From Symbiodinium kawagutii (taxonomy: Eukaryota; Sar; Dinophyceae; Suessiales; Symbiodiniaceae), in NCBI GenBank assembly GCA_009767595.1, contig VSDK01027873.1, forward strand, positions 62,001 to 126,000: DNA of 64,000 bases. Direction: 5' to 3'. Positions 43,701-56,186 of this stretch are shown in pieces; the stretch's first letter is position 1, and each line of letters opens with the position of its first letter. The position numbers were made by a program, and so were the translations under genes. The notes under the pieces were generated by a model. The model had not been told where the DNA came from, did no database searches, and saw nothing but the letters and a program-made list of their open reading frames with translations.

Positions 43701-45338
43701 CAAACAGAATACCTTCTTTTTACATCTTTTTACCCTGTTTTGGGGGGTCTTTATTTCTTAAACATCTCTAAGTAAAGCATCGCGTAAAGCTCAAAAAGGC
43801 TGTAATGTATCGCTGCCGAGGCCAGCCATGGTGTTGCAGAAAGCACTCCTGAGGCCGCTTCACTGTTCGGAAACCCTCAAAGGTTGATGATCTGAATCGG
43901 GGCATCAACCTTGCCATCGAATGAATCATCACCTGCTTGAAGCATGGAGCTGACTGCAAGAAACAATTTTCACACATTGTTTGCTACCGAATCAGGCGAA
44001 ACTCTCTCCAACGTACGGAGCTGATGACTGTGCGGCGGCCAAAAGAGATGTTTGCGGAACAAGGGTGCTTGTTCCTTCGATGCTCAATGTTTGGCAAACA
44101 CCTCTTGGAAGGTACTCGTACAAAAATGTGGTTGCTTCGTTTATTTTTGCAGTGCAGTTCTTGCGGATCCTTTTGGATTCCACAGCACAAGGGATCAGCG
44201 GGCCATATATTTTCAGTGGCCAAACCTTTGGCCTTTCAGACCTGTGGCAGAAGGGAAGCCTTTTCAGAGGAGATTTCATGATACCTGAGGCAGACAATAC
44301 TTCTGCGAAAGATGTGATTTCAAGTCCCTTGGCAAATGTTGCGGAATGCTGCGGCTGCCCATCAGAGGGAAAAATCAGATCGATTTGCACTACAACTCTG
44401 CACTTGCGGCTCTGGCCTTGTGAATGAATAGATTGACCACCTATTCGGTCTTTTTAGGTTGTGCATTTTCTGTTGGCACAACTGATGCACAAAGTCCTTG
44501 TCTGTCCTTTTCTTGTTTGAGCTTCCCAGCACTTCACTTCAGGTGATATGAACCTTGCAGAGCTATTTGATGCAGATTGTGCTGGGAGCTGGGAGGGGCA
44601 GATGTTAAGTCTTGGTTGCTCTTGCCTGATATCTCAGTGGCTGAATTCTATAGCACAAGCGCATGCCCTTGGATGTAGTGTATTGCACCACGTGCCATGC
44701 CCAACGCAATGGGTACTGGTAGATGCAATTGGTAAGCAAACGCAGAACCTGCTTTGGCTGACAATCTCACCACCAACCTTCGTGACGTTCCGGACGTCAG
44801 ACCGAATGACGCTACCAGGTGAAGAGGAAACGGAAGAGGAGAAAAAGAACAAGTCGGAATCTCAACGCACTTGGACAGAATTTTCTGCAGGCTTGGTGAA
44901 CTCTGGATTTGGTCGTACTTGTAGGTGAATCGTGCTCCATGACACTTTTGACAACACAAAAAGTGTAGCGGCGCCTACTGTCTCCTACTGTCTCTTTGCA
45001 CATGGATTGATCGCAGTTCCCTTCCAGTGTTTGCTGTCTCCAAGGCAGCTGGCATCGCTCAATGTTCTAGTCTCAAAGCATCAGAGTAAGCATTTTCAAG
45101 CCGATTTGGAGGAGTCAATATCCAAGGGGATTGGAAGATGACAGCTGTCACAATTTTGATGCGATGACTTCCAAGGATTCTAATTAGCTGTGTTGTTTTG
45201 ACATGTTTCAATTTCCTTGACCGATTTCCTGGGCGACTCAGCTGGTGCCAATTCCATGGTTATTTCTTTTGGGCTGGTCTTGGTGCAAAGTTTTCCATTC
45301 CTTTTGCTCTGACCGGCTCTGCCACCCAGGGCGACTAC
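40791..45338. other. Spacer without an assignable gene
   Basis: No gene is supported. A TTATAAGT-type repeat lies at about 40818-40860, directly after phosphoglycerate kinase. Three 12-base GTCACCATGGGT units lie at about 43507-43545. Around 44050-44430 three + frames are open together, so an exon may be there but the frame cannot be chosen. A - strand frame at 42086-42610 has a faintly kinase-like stretch (see rejected items). Confidence 0.4.
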
Positions 45339-47053
45339 ATGGCATCCAAGCTGATATCAAGGTGAAATTTGGGAGGTTTAGGATTGGTGCGGCTCAACAG
45401 GTTGTAAAATGATTAAGATGATGTGAGATGTTGTAAGGTTGGCTGGAAAGAATAATGCCATAGCAGCCATAGCACTGGCCCCTGGCTGCAGATTAAATGT
45501 TGTTTCGGTGAAATGATGTGTCATTCGTGGTCTGAATATGGCTGGCGTGGGAAGACCCTGGATGATCAAATTCGTTGCATATCCATGGTCCTCTTCAAAA
45601 GTCACATTGGTGGAACCACAGGACCGAAGAGCGTGCTCCGGTCAATGAAGAGGTGTGGCCTACAGTCGCTGTGGACTGAAATTCCATGTCGAAATTGGGT
45701 CAGGCGAGGGTTGAGCCGGCAGATGTCATGATCTCAGTCACGTCTTTTGAGGCATGAAAAGAATGCAAAATGCCCAGCATGCAGAACTGCTCCAACAAGT
45801 TGGACAACTTGGCCAAGGCTTCCATGCTCAAGGAGCAGTTCATTACTCGTGTTCGTGTCCGCTCAGAGGCTGGGGAGTTGCGAATGGAAACAAGCACTAA
45901 ATGTGCAGTGAAATTCTTGTAGAGTAAGAGCATGACTCACTTAGTGCTGCCAGTTGCCGATAAGGGCAGCTCACGTTTGCTGCATCCAGTCATGCAATCC
46001 CGGTGCTATTTCCATCTATTTCCAGCCATCAGGAATGGCGGACGGAGTTTCCAGTGGAGGCGAGATGTGTCATATGATCATATGTTTGGAGGCCTCTGAG
46101 CCATCCGTTTTCAATTCGTACTGCACTCTGAGTACTATCTACTGGTAAGTATTCTAAGTCCTCTGAAACTGCAAAGAAGATCAAAGTCACAATTTGAGTG
46201 GGAGAAAACGTGAACCAAAGGCATTGCATCTTTTGGAAAACGGTGATACGTTCCGTCGCGAAGGTCTTGAATCAGCTCACTGCGGCCTATGAGTCGTGGC
46301 GAGATGAAGATGGCCTTAGGACGACAACCCTTCGAAGTCTCAATCACGTCAGGGAGACCTAGCGCACTCGACCCGGCTTTGAATAATTTGAAGTGCCTTA
46401 TTCTTGGATTGAACCAGTTCGAACGATTTCAAAAATTTAGATTCAGATTTTGGTGCACTTCCAGTTTCTACCACCCAATGCAAGTGCTTTACATCCAGGG
46501 TCAGCGGATATGGAAATTCGGAATGCTAGAACGATCTAAAAATATAGTTATTGCACAGCGTCGCCACTCCAGACTTGTGAGGTGATTGGATTTCAAGTCT
46601 ATAAGCCAATTATGGTTTGAAGAAACCAAATTAAGCAAAGAACGATCCATATGCCAAAATGGCCCATCATGTTGGTTGCAGGCTATTGTTACTTTACAAC
46701 CCGTTAGAATGCTACTGGTTAGTTGACAGTCACTGGGGTCACTGGAGGCTCAGGTTCCTCTGTTCACGACTTGTCCAGGTCCTGCGCTACTTGCTTGGTT
46801 GGCCATCGACTGTCTTGCAGCACGTGCTGGAGGCAGACGGGGGTTGTTGTCAAGTCTTGATTTTCGTCGAACATATTTATCCACCAAATTTCAATCAGCA
46901 AGTATGTTGCAGCATATTAAAATCAGTTGAATGTTGTGCCAGATTCCGGAAGACATTGAGATGGTCCTGTTTTCGGCCTCGAGTCAGGCACCTCCACCTG
47001 AGAGGCTTTGTTTCCAGAACCTGCGAGACTTTCTGGAGCCATGGGATGTCTGA
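45339..47053 (+). CDS. Five-exon gene for a ~116-aa protein, unknown function
   Basis: Hand model: exons 45339-45361, 45622-45670, 45785-45868, 46264-46347 and 46943-47053 (TGA), which join in phase to 351 nt. Donors are GT, GT, GC and GT. Acceptors are AG|G, AG|A, AG|G and AG|A. An AG nine bases before the ATG could take the spliced leader. The product begins M-A-S-K-L-I-S-R, has a basic/helical middle (L-A-K-A-S-M-L-K-E-Q-F-I-T-R-V-R-V-R) and an A-Y-E-S-W-R-D-E-D segment. It ends with a Pro-rich stretch and L-R-D-F-L-E-P-W-D-V. No domain is recognised. Two consecutive exons are exactly 84 nt. The last exon may instead splice on at GAT|GTCTGA. Confidence 0.55.
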
Positions 47054-47781
47054 TGCCAGGGACGTGATGGCAGCATCGAAGTTTGAACATGTTTTAACAA
47101 TAACAAACCTTAATAAACTATGAATAACAGCTTGCCTTGGGCCACGAGAACAAAAATTGTATTAGCAGCATTGGCCACAAGGCATCATGAGGCATGCTGG
47201 CTTGGACCTGTCGACAGCACTTGGCAGGAGCTGGTGAGGCATGCACTGGGAGAAGCGGAACTTGAGGAACCAGATGTTTGGAACTCAGAAATATTCAGAA
47301 TCCAAATCCCATATGTGATCTTCCAGACATGATGAACATGGGAGTCAGGGTGCCACTCTCATTCTTGTCACACGATCTAGATCAATACTGGTGGTCCCGG
47401 AATCGTCATCCTTTCATGTTTGTTTAAAACGTCATCCTTTCTCAGGTGCTGTGGTCTGAGTGGGACTTGAACCTTGTCAAAGAGAGCTTCAGGCGCTTAG
47501 ATACTATCAGTTACTGCTCTCGAGACTCCTCAGCTAGTGTTTAGCATCTCCGTTTGCAGGAAGTATTCTTCAAAGACAACCAACACCATGCCGGTGGTGA
47601 ACCTCTTCCAGGCACAATGCAGATGCTCCGCTGGACTGAATGATTGGAACGGAAGTTGATGGAAGTTGTCCCGTGTCCTGCCCATGTCAACACAGAGAAT
47701 GTTCCTTTGATGGTGAGTCGATACATCGATACATTCATCGTATTTCATCACTCCTTTTGCTCAAGCTACGCATTGAAGGCG

Positions 47782-49686
47782 ATGGCCATGTTGGTGCCAC
47801 AAGCACCCCCAGTGGAGGTTCAGGATCGATTGGTGCTGGATGCAGCAGAGCATTGTCGCCAGCTGCGGCAAGCCTTGTCTGAGAAGAGGAGCAATTCCAT
47901 CAAAGCGGTGAAGCAGCGCGAACGGCAACTGCAGAATGACGAGCAGCTTCAGCTGCTCCGAGAACAACAGCAGTTGCTGGAGGATCAAAAGAAACAGCTC
48001 TTGGATCATCAAAGAATTTTGGAAGAGAAAGAGAAAGAGCTGCAAAAACAAGCACGACAGGTGAAGGAGGATCGCGAGGTGGCCAAGCAGTGGGAAGAGA
48101 TGGCCGAGTTAAGACACCGTCAAGTTCTATTGGAGGAAGCCCAGATGCTGCAGCTGCAACAGCGCTTGGAGCAGGGCGTCGATGCCTTCGCAGAACAGCA
48201 CAGCAGCTATGCCCAATGCTTGCAGCACTTCGCTCAGGAACGGCTGAAGACCGAGTCTTTGGAGGAAAAATTGAAATCTTCACATCTTCGGCACCAGGCA
48301 GAACTGAAGAACCTCAAGGATTGCATTTTACCTCTGCGACCAGGACCCTCACGTTGCTGTCTTTTCGCAGAGTCCCCAGCAATCTCACACGGTCATGGCG
48401 TGTTGTGGGGCTCTGTTCCGTTGAGGCCTCGTTTGCAGGATAGCGAAGTTCAAGCGTCTCCTGCCTATGCTGACTTGGGTCTGCAGACAGATCCTGATGC
48501 GCAGATTCTCGCCTTGGAGGATGAGCTATCGCGTCGTGACCAGGAAGAAAAACGTTTAGAAGAAGAGATCCAGAGACTTGAGGAAGAAGTCTCTGACAAA
48601 GTTGAACTTCAAGAAGAGTTGGATGCAGCAGAGTGTCAACTGCAAAGCCCTGAGCATTTGGTTCACGCTGAGTTGCGCCAGGCCTATGCAGATCTTCGAG
48701 ACATGGACTCCGCGGTGCGGCTCCAAGAGGATCGTGCGGAGGCCGTGCAGAGGTCCTGCGAGCAGCGCGTGGAAAGCGTGCGGGAAATGTCGCAGCAACT
48801 CATGGAGCAGACGCGGATCCAAGCGTCCCAGGCGTCATCCGACCATGCCACAGAGCTACGACGCAGCAGTGCCTTGCAGGAGGAGTTGCTCTGTGCCCAG
48901 CACAACGAAACGACGCTCCGAGAGGAGCTCCAAAGCTGCACGGAGGAATTGCAACTGTGTCGTCAAGAGGCAGGTGTGGAGCAATCTCATTTGAGAGCTG
49001 CTTTGGATGCTCAACTCTTGGAATGCGAAGAACAATCGGGGTATTTCCAGAAGGAACAGCGGATGCGTGATAGCATGGCCAGCTATTTGCGGGACTCCTG
49101 GCAGCGAAGTGAGCTACAACCAGCATTGGATCAGGCCAAGGCTCTGCGTCATGCGCTGGCAGAGGATCAGCGACATGCGGAGGCTTTGGAGTTTGAGAAC
49201 CACGCCATTCTGTTGGAAGCAGCGCAGAAACAAGCGGCTCTGTCTTTCTGCTCCACAGAAGTGGCTTTGGCACGTGCCGAAGTCACAGCTTGGAAGCGCG
49301 GCAACGGCGAGTTGGCGGCCAAGTTGGAGAGAGAAAAGTGGCGAATGCTCCATGACGAGTGTCAAGAGGCATTGAAGGAACACCAGGAGCATCGATTTGA
49401 AGATGGAGCACCGGGACATGGAAATCATGAGCGGTTGAGTGCAACGGTGTTGCAGCAGCTGTTGAAGGCTGCAGAAAGTGCAGTGCAGGATGAGATGAAA
49501 CAGCAGGCCAATTCATTACAGCAGGAGCTGCAACTCCTAAGATCTCAAGCAGCTTTCTTGCAATCCAGCCTGCTGTCCAACGCCACAGTGGGAACCGGTG
49601 TGACCTCAACAGTGGACACCACCACACCCCTGGAACCCCTGGCACTCTCTGCATCGCTTCATGACTTCCATCCTGACAAGGAGTGA
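47782..49686 (+). CDS. Coiled-coil protein, about 594 aa
   Basis: Long alpha-helical coiled coil rich in Gln, Glu, Leu, Arg and Lys, with heptad-like spacing over nearly the whole length: two helical blocks (about residues 15-180 and 195-560) joined by a short non-helical link. This suggests a cytoskeletal, basal-body or scaffold role, but composition alone cannot show it. ATG 47782 (M-A-M-L-V-P-Q) is chosen because the preceding AG|G at 47779-47781 suits a splice acceptor. The frame is open further up, with an ATG at 47659. The 120 nt at 48319-48438 are probably an intron (GA...AG), so the CDS would be 47782-48318 joined to 48439-49686. The C-terminus is Thr/Leu/Ser-rich and not helical. A possible upstream exon lies at about 47225-47280. 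No known family is assigned. Confidence 0.8.
   Translation: MAMLVPQAPPVEVQDRLVLDAAEHCRQLRQALSEKRSNSIKAVKQRERQLQNDEQLQLLREQQQLLEDQKKQLLDHQRILEEKEKELQKQARQVKEDREVAKQWEEMAELRHRQVLLEEAQMLQLQQRLEQGVDAFAEQHSSYAQCLQHFAQERLKTESLEEKLKSSHLRHQAELKNLKDCILPLRPGPSRCCLFAESPAISHGHGVLWGSVPLRPRLQDSEVQASPAYADLGLQTDPDAQILALEDELSRRDQEEKRLEEEIQRLEEEVSDKVELQEELDAAECQLQSPEHLVHAELRQAYADLRDMDSAVRLQEDRAEAVQRSCEQRVESVREMSQQLMEQTRIQASQASSDHATELRRSSALQEELLCAQHNETTLREELQSCTEELQLCRQEAGVEQSHLRAALDAQLLECEEQSGYFQKEQRMRDSMASYLRDSWQRSELQPALDQAKALRHALAEDQRHAEALEFENHAILLEAAQKQAALSFCSTEVALARAEVTAWKRGNGELAAKLEREKWRMLHDECQEALKEHQEHRFEDGAPGHGNHERLSATVLQQLLKAAESAVQDEMKQQANSLQQELQLLRSQAAFLQSSLLSNATVGTGVTSTVDTTTPLEPLALSASLHDFHPDKE
48319..48438 (+). 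other. Stop-free 120-nt GA-AG intron inside the coiled-coil ORF
   Basis: The coiled coil breaks off at K-N-L-K and resumes at D-S-E-V-Q. The bases between encode a Pro/Cys/Gly/Trp-containing stretch unlike the rest. The segment starts GATTGC after AAG and ends TTTGCAG before GATAGC, so AGGAT occurs at both edges. Its length is a multiple of three with no stop, so a simple ORF reading includes it. Confidence 0.7.
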
Positions 49687-50245
49687 TCTCGGAGGTGAAA
49701 TTGCACCACCGTGGCAGCGCAAAGTTCGCTTGGAGGTTGACCTGTGGATACCTGTGGGTTGACCGAATCTGTGAATAGTTTCCTTCCCAGGTAAGTGCTG
49801 CACACCGGAGGTGCCAAAGATATCGCACGTCCAGGCAGTGCAAAACTTACACGCTGGGTCTGGGTCATAGTAACATACCGAGATAGTGTACCACCATTTG
49901 CTGCAACTGCGGTGAAAAAGAAAACCTGAGTAACAACATTTCTGATGGATCGACAGTCCGCTAGCATTTTGCTGAGCTGCATAGCTCGATTTACTCAAAT
50001 CTTTATAGATATTATCTACAGGGTGGATCTTGACCAACTCACCTGGATACTACGGAAAGGGGCAGCAGACAACTCTTGGATGCGAGTTGTTCGTGACATC
50101 TCCCCAGATTTTTTTGCAATTTTTCCTCCCTCTTATCATTTAATTGGCTTGTCACGGTTCGAGCAAACCCGCTTATGCATGGGTTCGGGCATGGGTTCGA
50201 GCACATCACTGAAAGCTTTGAGTCTTTCTTCAGTTCCCCTGTCAG

Positions 50246-53200
50246 GCAATCGAAGCCTTGGGGTTCCCTGAGCTGAAGATGGACACTTCTGACCAGTCGG
50301 CTCAGACAGCTGGGGAATGCTGTTCAGTGTTGGTGCATTGTACAGAAGGCCAATAAAGCTAACATATTGACATCTATTGACTATGGGAATCATTTCGGAA
50401 TCTCCAAGCAGATACCAACGATAAGACAAGGGTTCGGAAGGATCCACATATGTGGGAAGTGTCGATCTTTTGGGGAGGGTTGCGTAGAGCTTCCCGGTGG
50501 ATCACCGTGATCACAGGGTGATCAAAGCTGGGGTTCAAATTGGGACATGCTGACATGCGGACTGACCAAGGCAACGTTGGCTCGCTCAGATCACCAAAAG
50601 CGTCCTGGCCCGGAAGGACTCCAAATCATACATAGCTCATGCTGCGATACCTACAGATACGCCTGTAGGAGTGACATGAAAAAACATCGTTGTGAATTGA
50701 GGCTCAGTAATGATAGACCTAATGCTCCTTTGCACTTGACCTGAGAGATTCTCTTACCATGGTAGACCTTACCTTGACAGTGATGTACAGTAAAGATATG
50801 TCATATCATATCATCTCAATGTGAAGGAGCACCATTTGCAGCTGCCAGGAGCATCGCAAATCGCCCGTGGAGATTTCCAGACGTGAATCCTGGGCACCTC
50901 CTCCTGCCAGGCCTTAGATGGGCCTCGCAGACCATGGTCATCCATGGTCCCAGTGTGATGTTTGATGAAGATACAGGGCGAGGCAGTGAGAGTATATCAG
51001 GTGAGCCGAAACCTGATCCTGCAGCCTCAGCTAGTAGATCAACCGTGATCAAAGTGTCAGTGTGGAGTAGCAAGTGTTTGGGATGCTCCATATAGATTTC
51101 ATGGTTTCATCTCGGGAACGGCAGAATCAGAGCTTCTCAGAACTTCTCTTCTAGTGTACATCTTCATTTTATTGCATTTCTCTACCATATGTTTTTTCAC
51201 GTTCTTTCATCATTTCTAAAAAAAAATCATCTCATGATTCCAATCTAATCCTTCTGTCTCAGGGCTGGCCTTGGAGCTCACCTCACCTTCCGCGACTTCC
51301 TGCGCACAGCTCCCCAGAGAGCATTCTGGGAGACGGGAAGCGTACGAAGTTGACATCAAGGATGACATGTCTACCACACACACACACACCCATACACGTG
51401 TACTATATTAATGTTATATATAATATAATGATATGCACATATAATGTGATAGATGATTATATGTAGTATGCACTATGAATAGTTGATGAATGATGATATT
51501 GTAAGATATGTTATGTTTTTAATGTATACAATACACTGATTGGTATATGAGACATATCATTATGTACTATCTCCAATTTGTGGGTTAGAATGCATGTGCC
51601 AAGTGGCAGTTGGAAGCGGTTGAAGCATGAAAGAACACAGTTCAGGGACATCGCATGAGTCGATCCATCGCACCAGTTGTCATGATATGAGAAACATTCG
51701 CTTGCAGGTGGATTCGCCAGACATTTCTGTGTCAAAGTCCGTTGTGTTTGGTGCAGAATTTCTTTGCACAAGGAATCGTCAGCAGAGCGCTTCGTGATGC
51801 AGAGAAGGAGCATAGACGACAGGAATTCCAGACAGAGTGTGAGGTGCCTCAAACATCTTGGCACGGAATGCACCCTTGAAACTTGAGATCGAACCCTTAA
51901 AACTAGATCCGGCAGGTGGGTTTTGCTTCTTGAATGCGAAATCGATTTCGAAACTTTGTGTACTTGCAGAAGTTTTGATGATGCGGTGTAACACTTGTAA
52001 TTAGTCATGGATCTTTTGAACACATAATCTATTTCCCTGTAAGCTGTAGCAATAATATCTATCTCCATCCTTTGGATTTTTTGACCTTGCAATATCTGTC
52101 CATCCTTGATTTATGAATGGTTTTGCTGTCCCCTTCGAGCACCGTGCAGGTCATCCAGGCTGCTCACTATGGCATGCTGCAGGTGGAGGCGCCGCATTTT
52201 TTTGCTTTCTTGCGGATCCCCCAACGGGAGCAGAGTTGCCGCATCTTTTGGGCATTTTGAATGATTTTGAATGATTTTGATCAATTTTTTGATCATCAAA
52301 ATTGATTTTGATCAGCAAAATTGTTATCCTACAAGGCCAGGCATGCTTGCCCATGCTCGCAGATGCGAACAACATCTAACAACCCCATTGCGGACACATC
52401 TCTGATTTTGTCAATATTTTTTCCAACTCGTTGATCAGGATATGCGAGAACTGCATGGCAGTTTCTGCTCTCTGAAGATCTCCATGAGCGGAAAGGCTGC
52501 GGCTCTCTGCCACATGTGGCTGTGCTGGGTTTCCGAGTCCTGGTGCCGTGACAAATCTGCTGGTTCAACGATTTCATGACTGTGCGAGGCAAATGCTGAT
52601 GTGATGCAGGAGATCCCTGGAGATCCAATGTGTGACAGTGCACTGTTGATATTTTTATACTTGTTTAGGTATAACAGGTATATACAATATATATATATAT
52701 TTCCCTGTGCATTTGCGCAGGAGCTACTTCAGCGTGTGACGCAGCAGCCGATCGAGTCGGCAGATCTGCAGAAACTTCGAGCCGTGTCTGATTGGTATCG
52801 ATGGATACAGATTGAGTGACTGTGAAATCTGGGAACTTGGAGCTTGTCATAGAGTCTATCATAGAGTTTGCTAAGCAACCTGGATGTCTACTAGGCCTGG
52901 AGAACACGACACTGTCAGCCTTGATCCCACGCCCAGGAGCTTTCTTACGACCATACGATGCGAAAGGTCGCGAAAAGGCGGGTTTCCCAGTAGACTTTGC
53001 AAACTGTTGGTGAACCACCTACATAAATAGTATCTAAATAATAAATATAGATCTAAGCAGATCTGAATAGCATCCTCTAGCTCACTTTGGATGAGCGAAA
53101 TCTTATTGCTGCCATTGGTTGCTTGTGCTTATTGTCCTTGCTCTCGCCAGGATAGTGAAGCCTTGCCGTTTGTGACCTTCCTTCGTAGCTCAGCTCACAA

Positions 53201-53510
53201 TGAGTTTTGCCTTCTGACTTTTTTTTTTGAAGTTTTGGTCTTTCTGAGGTTGGATGAAAGAGATTCGAGAACTGGGCATCGAAGGCGGCTTTTGTAGCAG
53301 CTTCGCAGGGTGTTACCCGAAGGAATCCATGAAATTTGTAGGGTGTTGCTCATAATGTTTCAAGATTTTGCAGTAGCATCAGTAGCTAAGGATCCGTATG
53401 ATTTCACAGCTGCCTTCTGCAGGATTTTCTGAGATCTTTATGCGGCGCGGGAGCGACCTCACCATGGAGGACGCTGTGTCAATGGCCCACCTTGGTTCAA
53501 GTGCTTCACA
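50246..53510 (+). CDS. Exons of an unrecognised multi-exon gene (partial model)
   Basis: Exon-like + strand segments with mostly AG|G acceptors: 50246 to about 50326 (A-I-E-A-L-G-F-P-E-L-K-M-D), 50571 to about 50680 (R-W-L-A-Q-I-T-K-S-V-L-A-R-K), about 51757-51843 (N-F-F-A-Q-G-I-V-S-R-A-L-R-D, GT donor), 52150-52182 (V-I-Q-A-A-H-Y-G-M-L-Q, GT donor), about 52438-52540, 52721-52789 (E-L-L-Q-R-V-T-Q-Q-P-I-E-S-A-D, GA donor), 53151 to about 53201 (D-S-E-A-L-P-F-V-T-F-L), 53249-53337 (W-M-K-E-I-R-E-L-G-I-E-G-G-F, GT donor) and 53423 to about 53510 (F-M-R-R-G-S-D-L-T-M-E-D-A-V). The join 52789 to 53151 is in phase, with GAT at both edges. Other joins are unresolved. No family is recognised. One long gene is likelier than several. 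Confidence 0.45.
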
Positions 53511-55916
53511 TGTCTACCATAGTGCCTCGGTTCAGTCCAAAGGCACAAATTTGAATCAGATCTTGTCAGAGAAAGATCCGAAATTTGCAATCTTTTGAAA
53601 TATTCTCAAACATCTGCAGAGCCTCACATCAAACACCTCCGAGTTATATAGTTTAAACATTCACGAAAAAACGTGACATGTTTTGCTCTTCCAGGAGCTC
53701 GATAAGCGGAGGGGATTCCACATCGCGGTCCTTAAAGAGCAGTCCTTCGCTTGATATAAATTGACTGCAGCGCAGTCTAGACCAGCAGGGTGATGTGCGC
53801 GCAGGTATCTGAAGTAACCATGTAGACCAGTTTTCTTCATCTTTCTTGTTTCCTCGCTTTGGAAGGATTTGGACTTTGCAAGAGAGTTGTTCCAACATTT
53901 CATGAGTCCTTGAAGCTGAGGCTTACCTGGTTTTTGGAGTCTGGAGTGCGAGGCAGCTAGCGTTGACAGCCTAGCAAACCAGATGGAGCAAGAAGTTCAG
54001 AGATTTACAAAGATTTACAGGACCATCATGCCATGATACATTAGCCATGTATATCACTATCATCTCACTAAATACCTCAACTGCTGCGGCTAAGGAACTG
54101 CTGCTTAGCAGCTGCAGCTGAGCTGAGACTGAGACATTTCTACAGAATGTGTAGCTGAAGAAGTTGATCCAAGCTGTGGCAGAGCAGTTAGATGTCACCA
54201 GTGATGTTTCCATTTCCTTGTTTTCTTTGTTTTGTATGGCATTCTTTTTGTTTTCGAAACTTTCTGGAATTTGCCTGTGATCGCATTTTCAACTCACCGA
54301 GAGGGTCGCACAAGACGTGCAACCAACCCGGTATGTCTGTGCAGCTCCTGTACAGACTCTGTTCATAGTATTTGACAACTCCTTGCCTGTCCAGGCTACG
54401 AGAACGTAATCGACGCAGTCAAATTCTGTGTCACAGAAGAACAATCGACTGCTTCTGTGTTCGTGCTTGGACGTGGCCGACTCTGAGACCCCCAAAAGGG
54501 GCAGATCAGGACACCTCTGCACAGATCGTAGACAATTCAGTGCTTTGGAATGTTCGCACACACACACACACATGCACATGACACACATACACACAACACA
54601 AGAAAAAACACGCCTCTAGAATGTATCATCCAGGTGCATGGTATCCTTAAATATGTGGGCTTTGCGTGTCCTTCGCACCCAAATGACTGGGGCCGATCTC
54701 AGTGGAAAACAGGCGCAGCTGCGAGCTACCGGTTACCATGCATTTGTTTGCACAGGTTCGCACTCCCCTTTCCTCAGCGCTCCGCTGCCTTGAATTCCTG
54801 AAATGCGATGATCGAATTTCCGTCCAGTCGTTCTGCCAGCCGAGCAGACTGGAACTCGCGCCACCCTGGCCCTTGACTGTAGACTGGTGCAAGTTTCATG
54901 CCTTTGGAGTTTGGACATCGTGAAACCTGCAATCATGGCTTGGAACACACCCATAGCTCGGAAACAGAATGAAGAAAGACAACTCCCACTGGCCAAAAAA
55001 GAAATCATCAGGACTTTCCATCAAACATGTCCTACCAAACTGAACGTGGAGGGATGCCAAAGGCCTGTGCCTCCAATATCGACATGTGAAGTTCAAATCG
55101 CCAACGGTTGTCGTATTTGATGAGGACGCTAGTAAAAAACAAGGTGTTCACGGACCTTCAAGCTTCAAAATGATCTGGCCAGAAATGCTGGTGTCTGCAA
55201 AACTTGCCAAACAAATATGCAATTGAATAAGCTACACAACATCCTGTGGGTGTCAACTTTGTTTCCACCCTCACAGCAGGGGATGCCCGACACTAAGACA
55301 AGAATTGCTACAATCGGACCAAGTTTTCCCGTGGCCAAAGACAAAATCTCTTGGTGCGTCTCCAGCTCCAAGTTGGAAACTCGTGCAGAAAATTGCTGAT
55401 AGCCCCTCTTGTCCCTGACGGAACCCTTGATGCACTCGCCACCTCTCCCTCCAGCTACTTGCATCCAAAACAGTGCACCAGTGATTTGAAAAGGAAGAGG
55501 AGAAGACGTTGGAACTTGAAAACTTTTATTGGGTGCAAAAACGAGGGTGTGAGGTGGCGTGCCAAAGCACTGGTTTCCCAGTGTAGTGTGAATGGCGTGA
55601 CACTGACTGCTTCCCATATCCATCCTTGCCATTCTTCACTGACTCAACCATGCTTCAGATACGAAAAGAAAATAAGAAAACCAAACTCAGCAGTCGGAAG
55701 TCTCCACTCCGGGCATGGCTTTTCGATTGGGTAATGAAACCCCAACGCATGCCAACGTCATGCATTGCAAATCTCAATATCATATCAGCGGCCTCCTTTC
55801 AAGTACACTCAATCAGGATCTATTGTTGGATTTGTTTTGAATTAAAATCCGCTTGACGACCCAGCAGCCTTCACTGCTCCTCCGTATTTCTTTAGCATCC
55901 TTTAGCATTCTTTGGC
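53511..55916. other. Spacer with a possible small + strand gene
   Basis: A + frame with ATG at 54935 (M-A-W-N-T-P-I-A-R-K-Q-N-E-E-R) runs 61 codons to a stop at 55118-55120. Another + frame at about 54753-54920, after TTTGCACAG, is also protein-like. Around 55270-55400 both strands look protein-like, so strand is unclear. A short CA run lies at 54557-54573. The + strand gene run appears to end in this interval. Confidence 0.4.
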
Positions 55917-56186
55917 TTAGCCACAATGAGACAACCATGAGAATCCACCAAGAACAACGCGCAGATGCATTTTGTCGTTCCAAGCCTTCACAAGTTCGTA
56001 CTTCCTCACAAGTCCCCGTGACTTGGTAGTAACTTTTGTACCCCTTGGCCCCTTGACCTTCCACTGCAATCTTTGGAGTAAGCCAACACGTTCCCTCAGC
56101 TTCCAACCCCCAGTGCCCTCCACAGCTTCAGAATGGCCTAGAGAGTTGCTTTCGGCGTACAGGGTTTCCACAGGAATGTCTTGCAA
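55917..56186 (-). CDS. Exon-like segment on the - strand, unrecognised
   Basis: An open - frame of about 89 codons with protein-like composition: a Glu/Gly-rich part followed by a strongly basic part (L-Q-W-K-V-K-G-P-R-G-T-K-V-T-T-K-S-R-G). The + strand frame over the same bases is hydrophobic and looks like a shadow. The basic half gives the impression of a repeat-family protein, but I cannot place it. It is the first - strand coding signal after the long + strand run. Confidence 0.4.
   Translation of the reverse strand: MQDIPVETLYAESNSLGHSEAVEGTGGWKLRERVGLLQRLQWKVKGPRGTKVTTKSRGLVRKYELVKAWNDKMHLRVVLGGFSWLSHCG

Noticed and set aside
55165..55632. 155-codon - strand ORF
   Set aside because: The + frame in part of it is equally protein-like; strand and reality cannot be decided.
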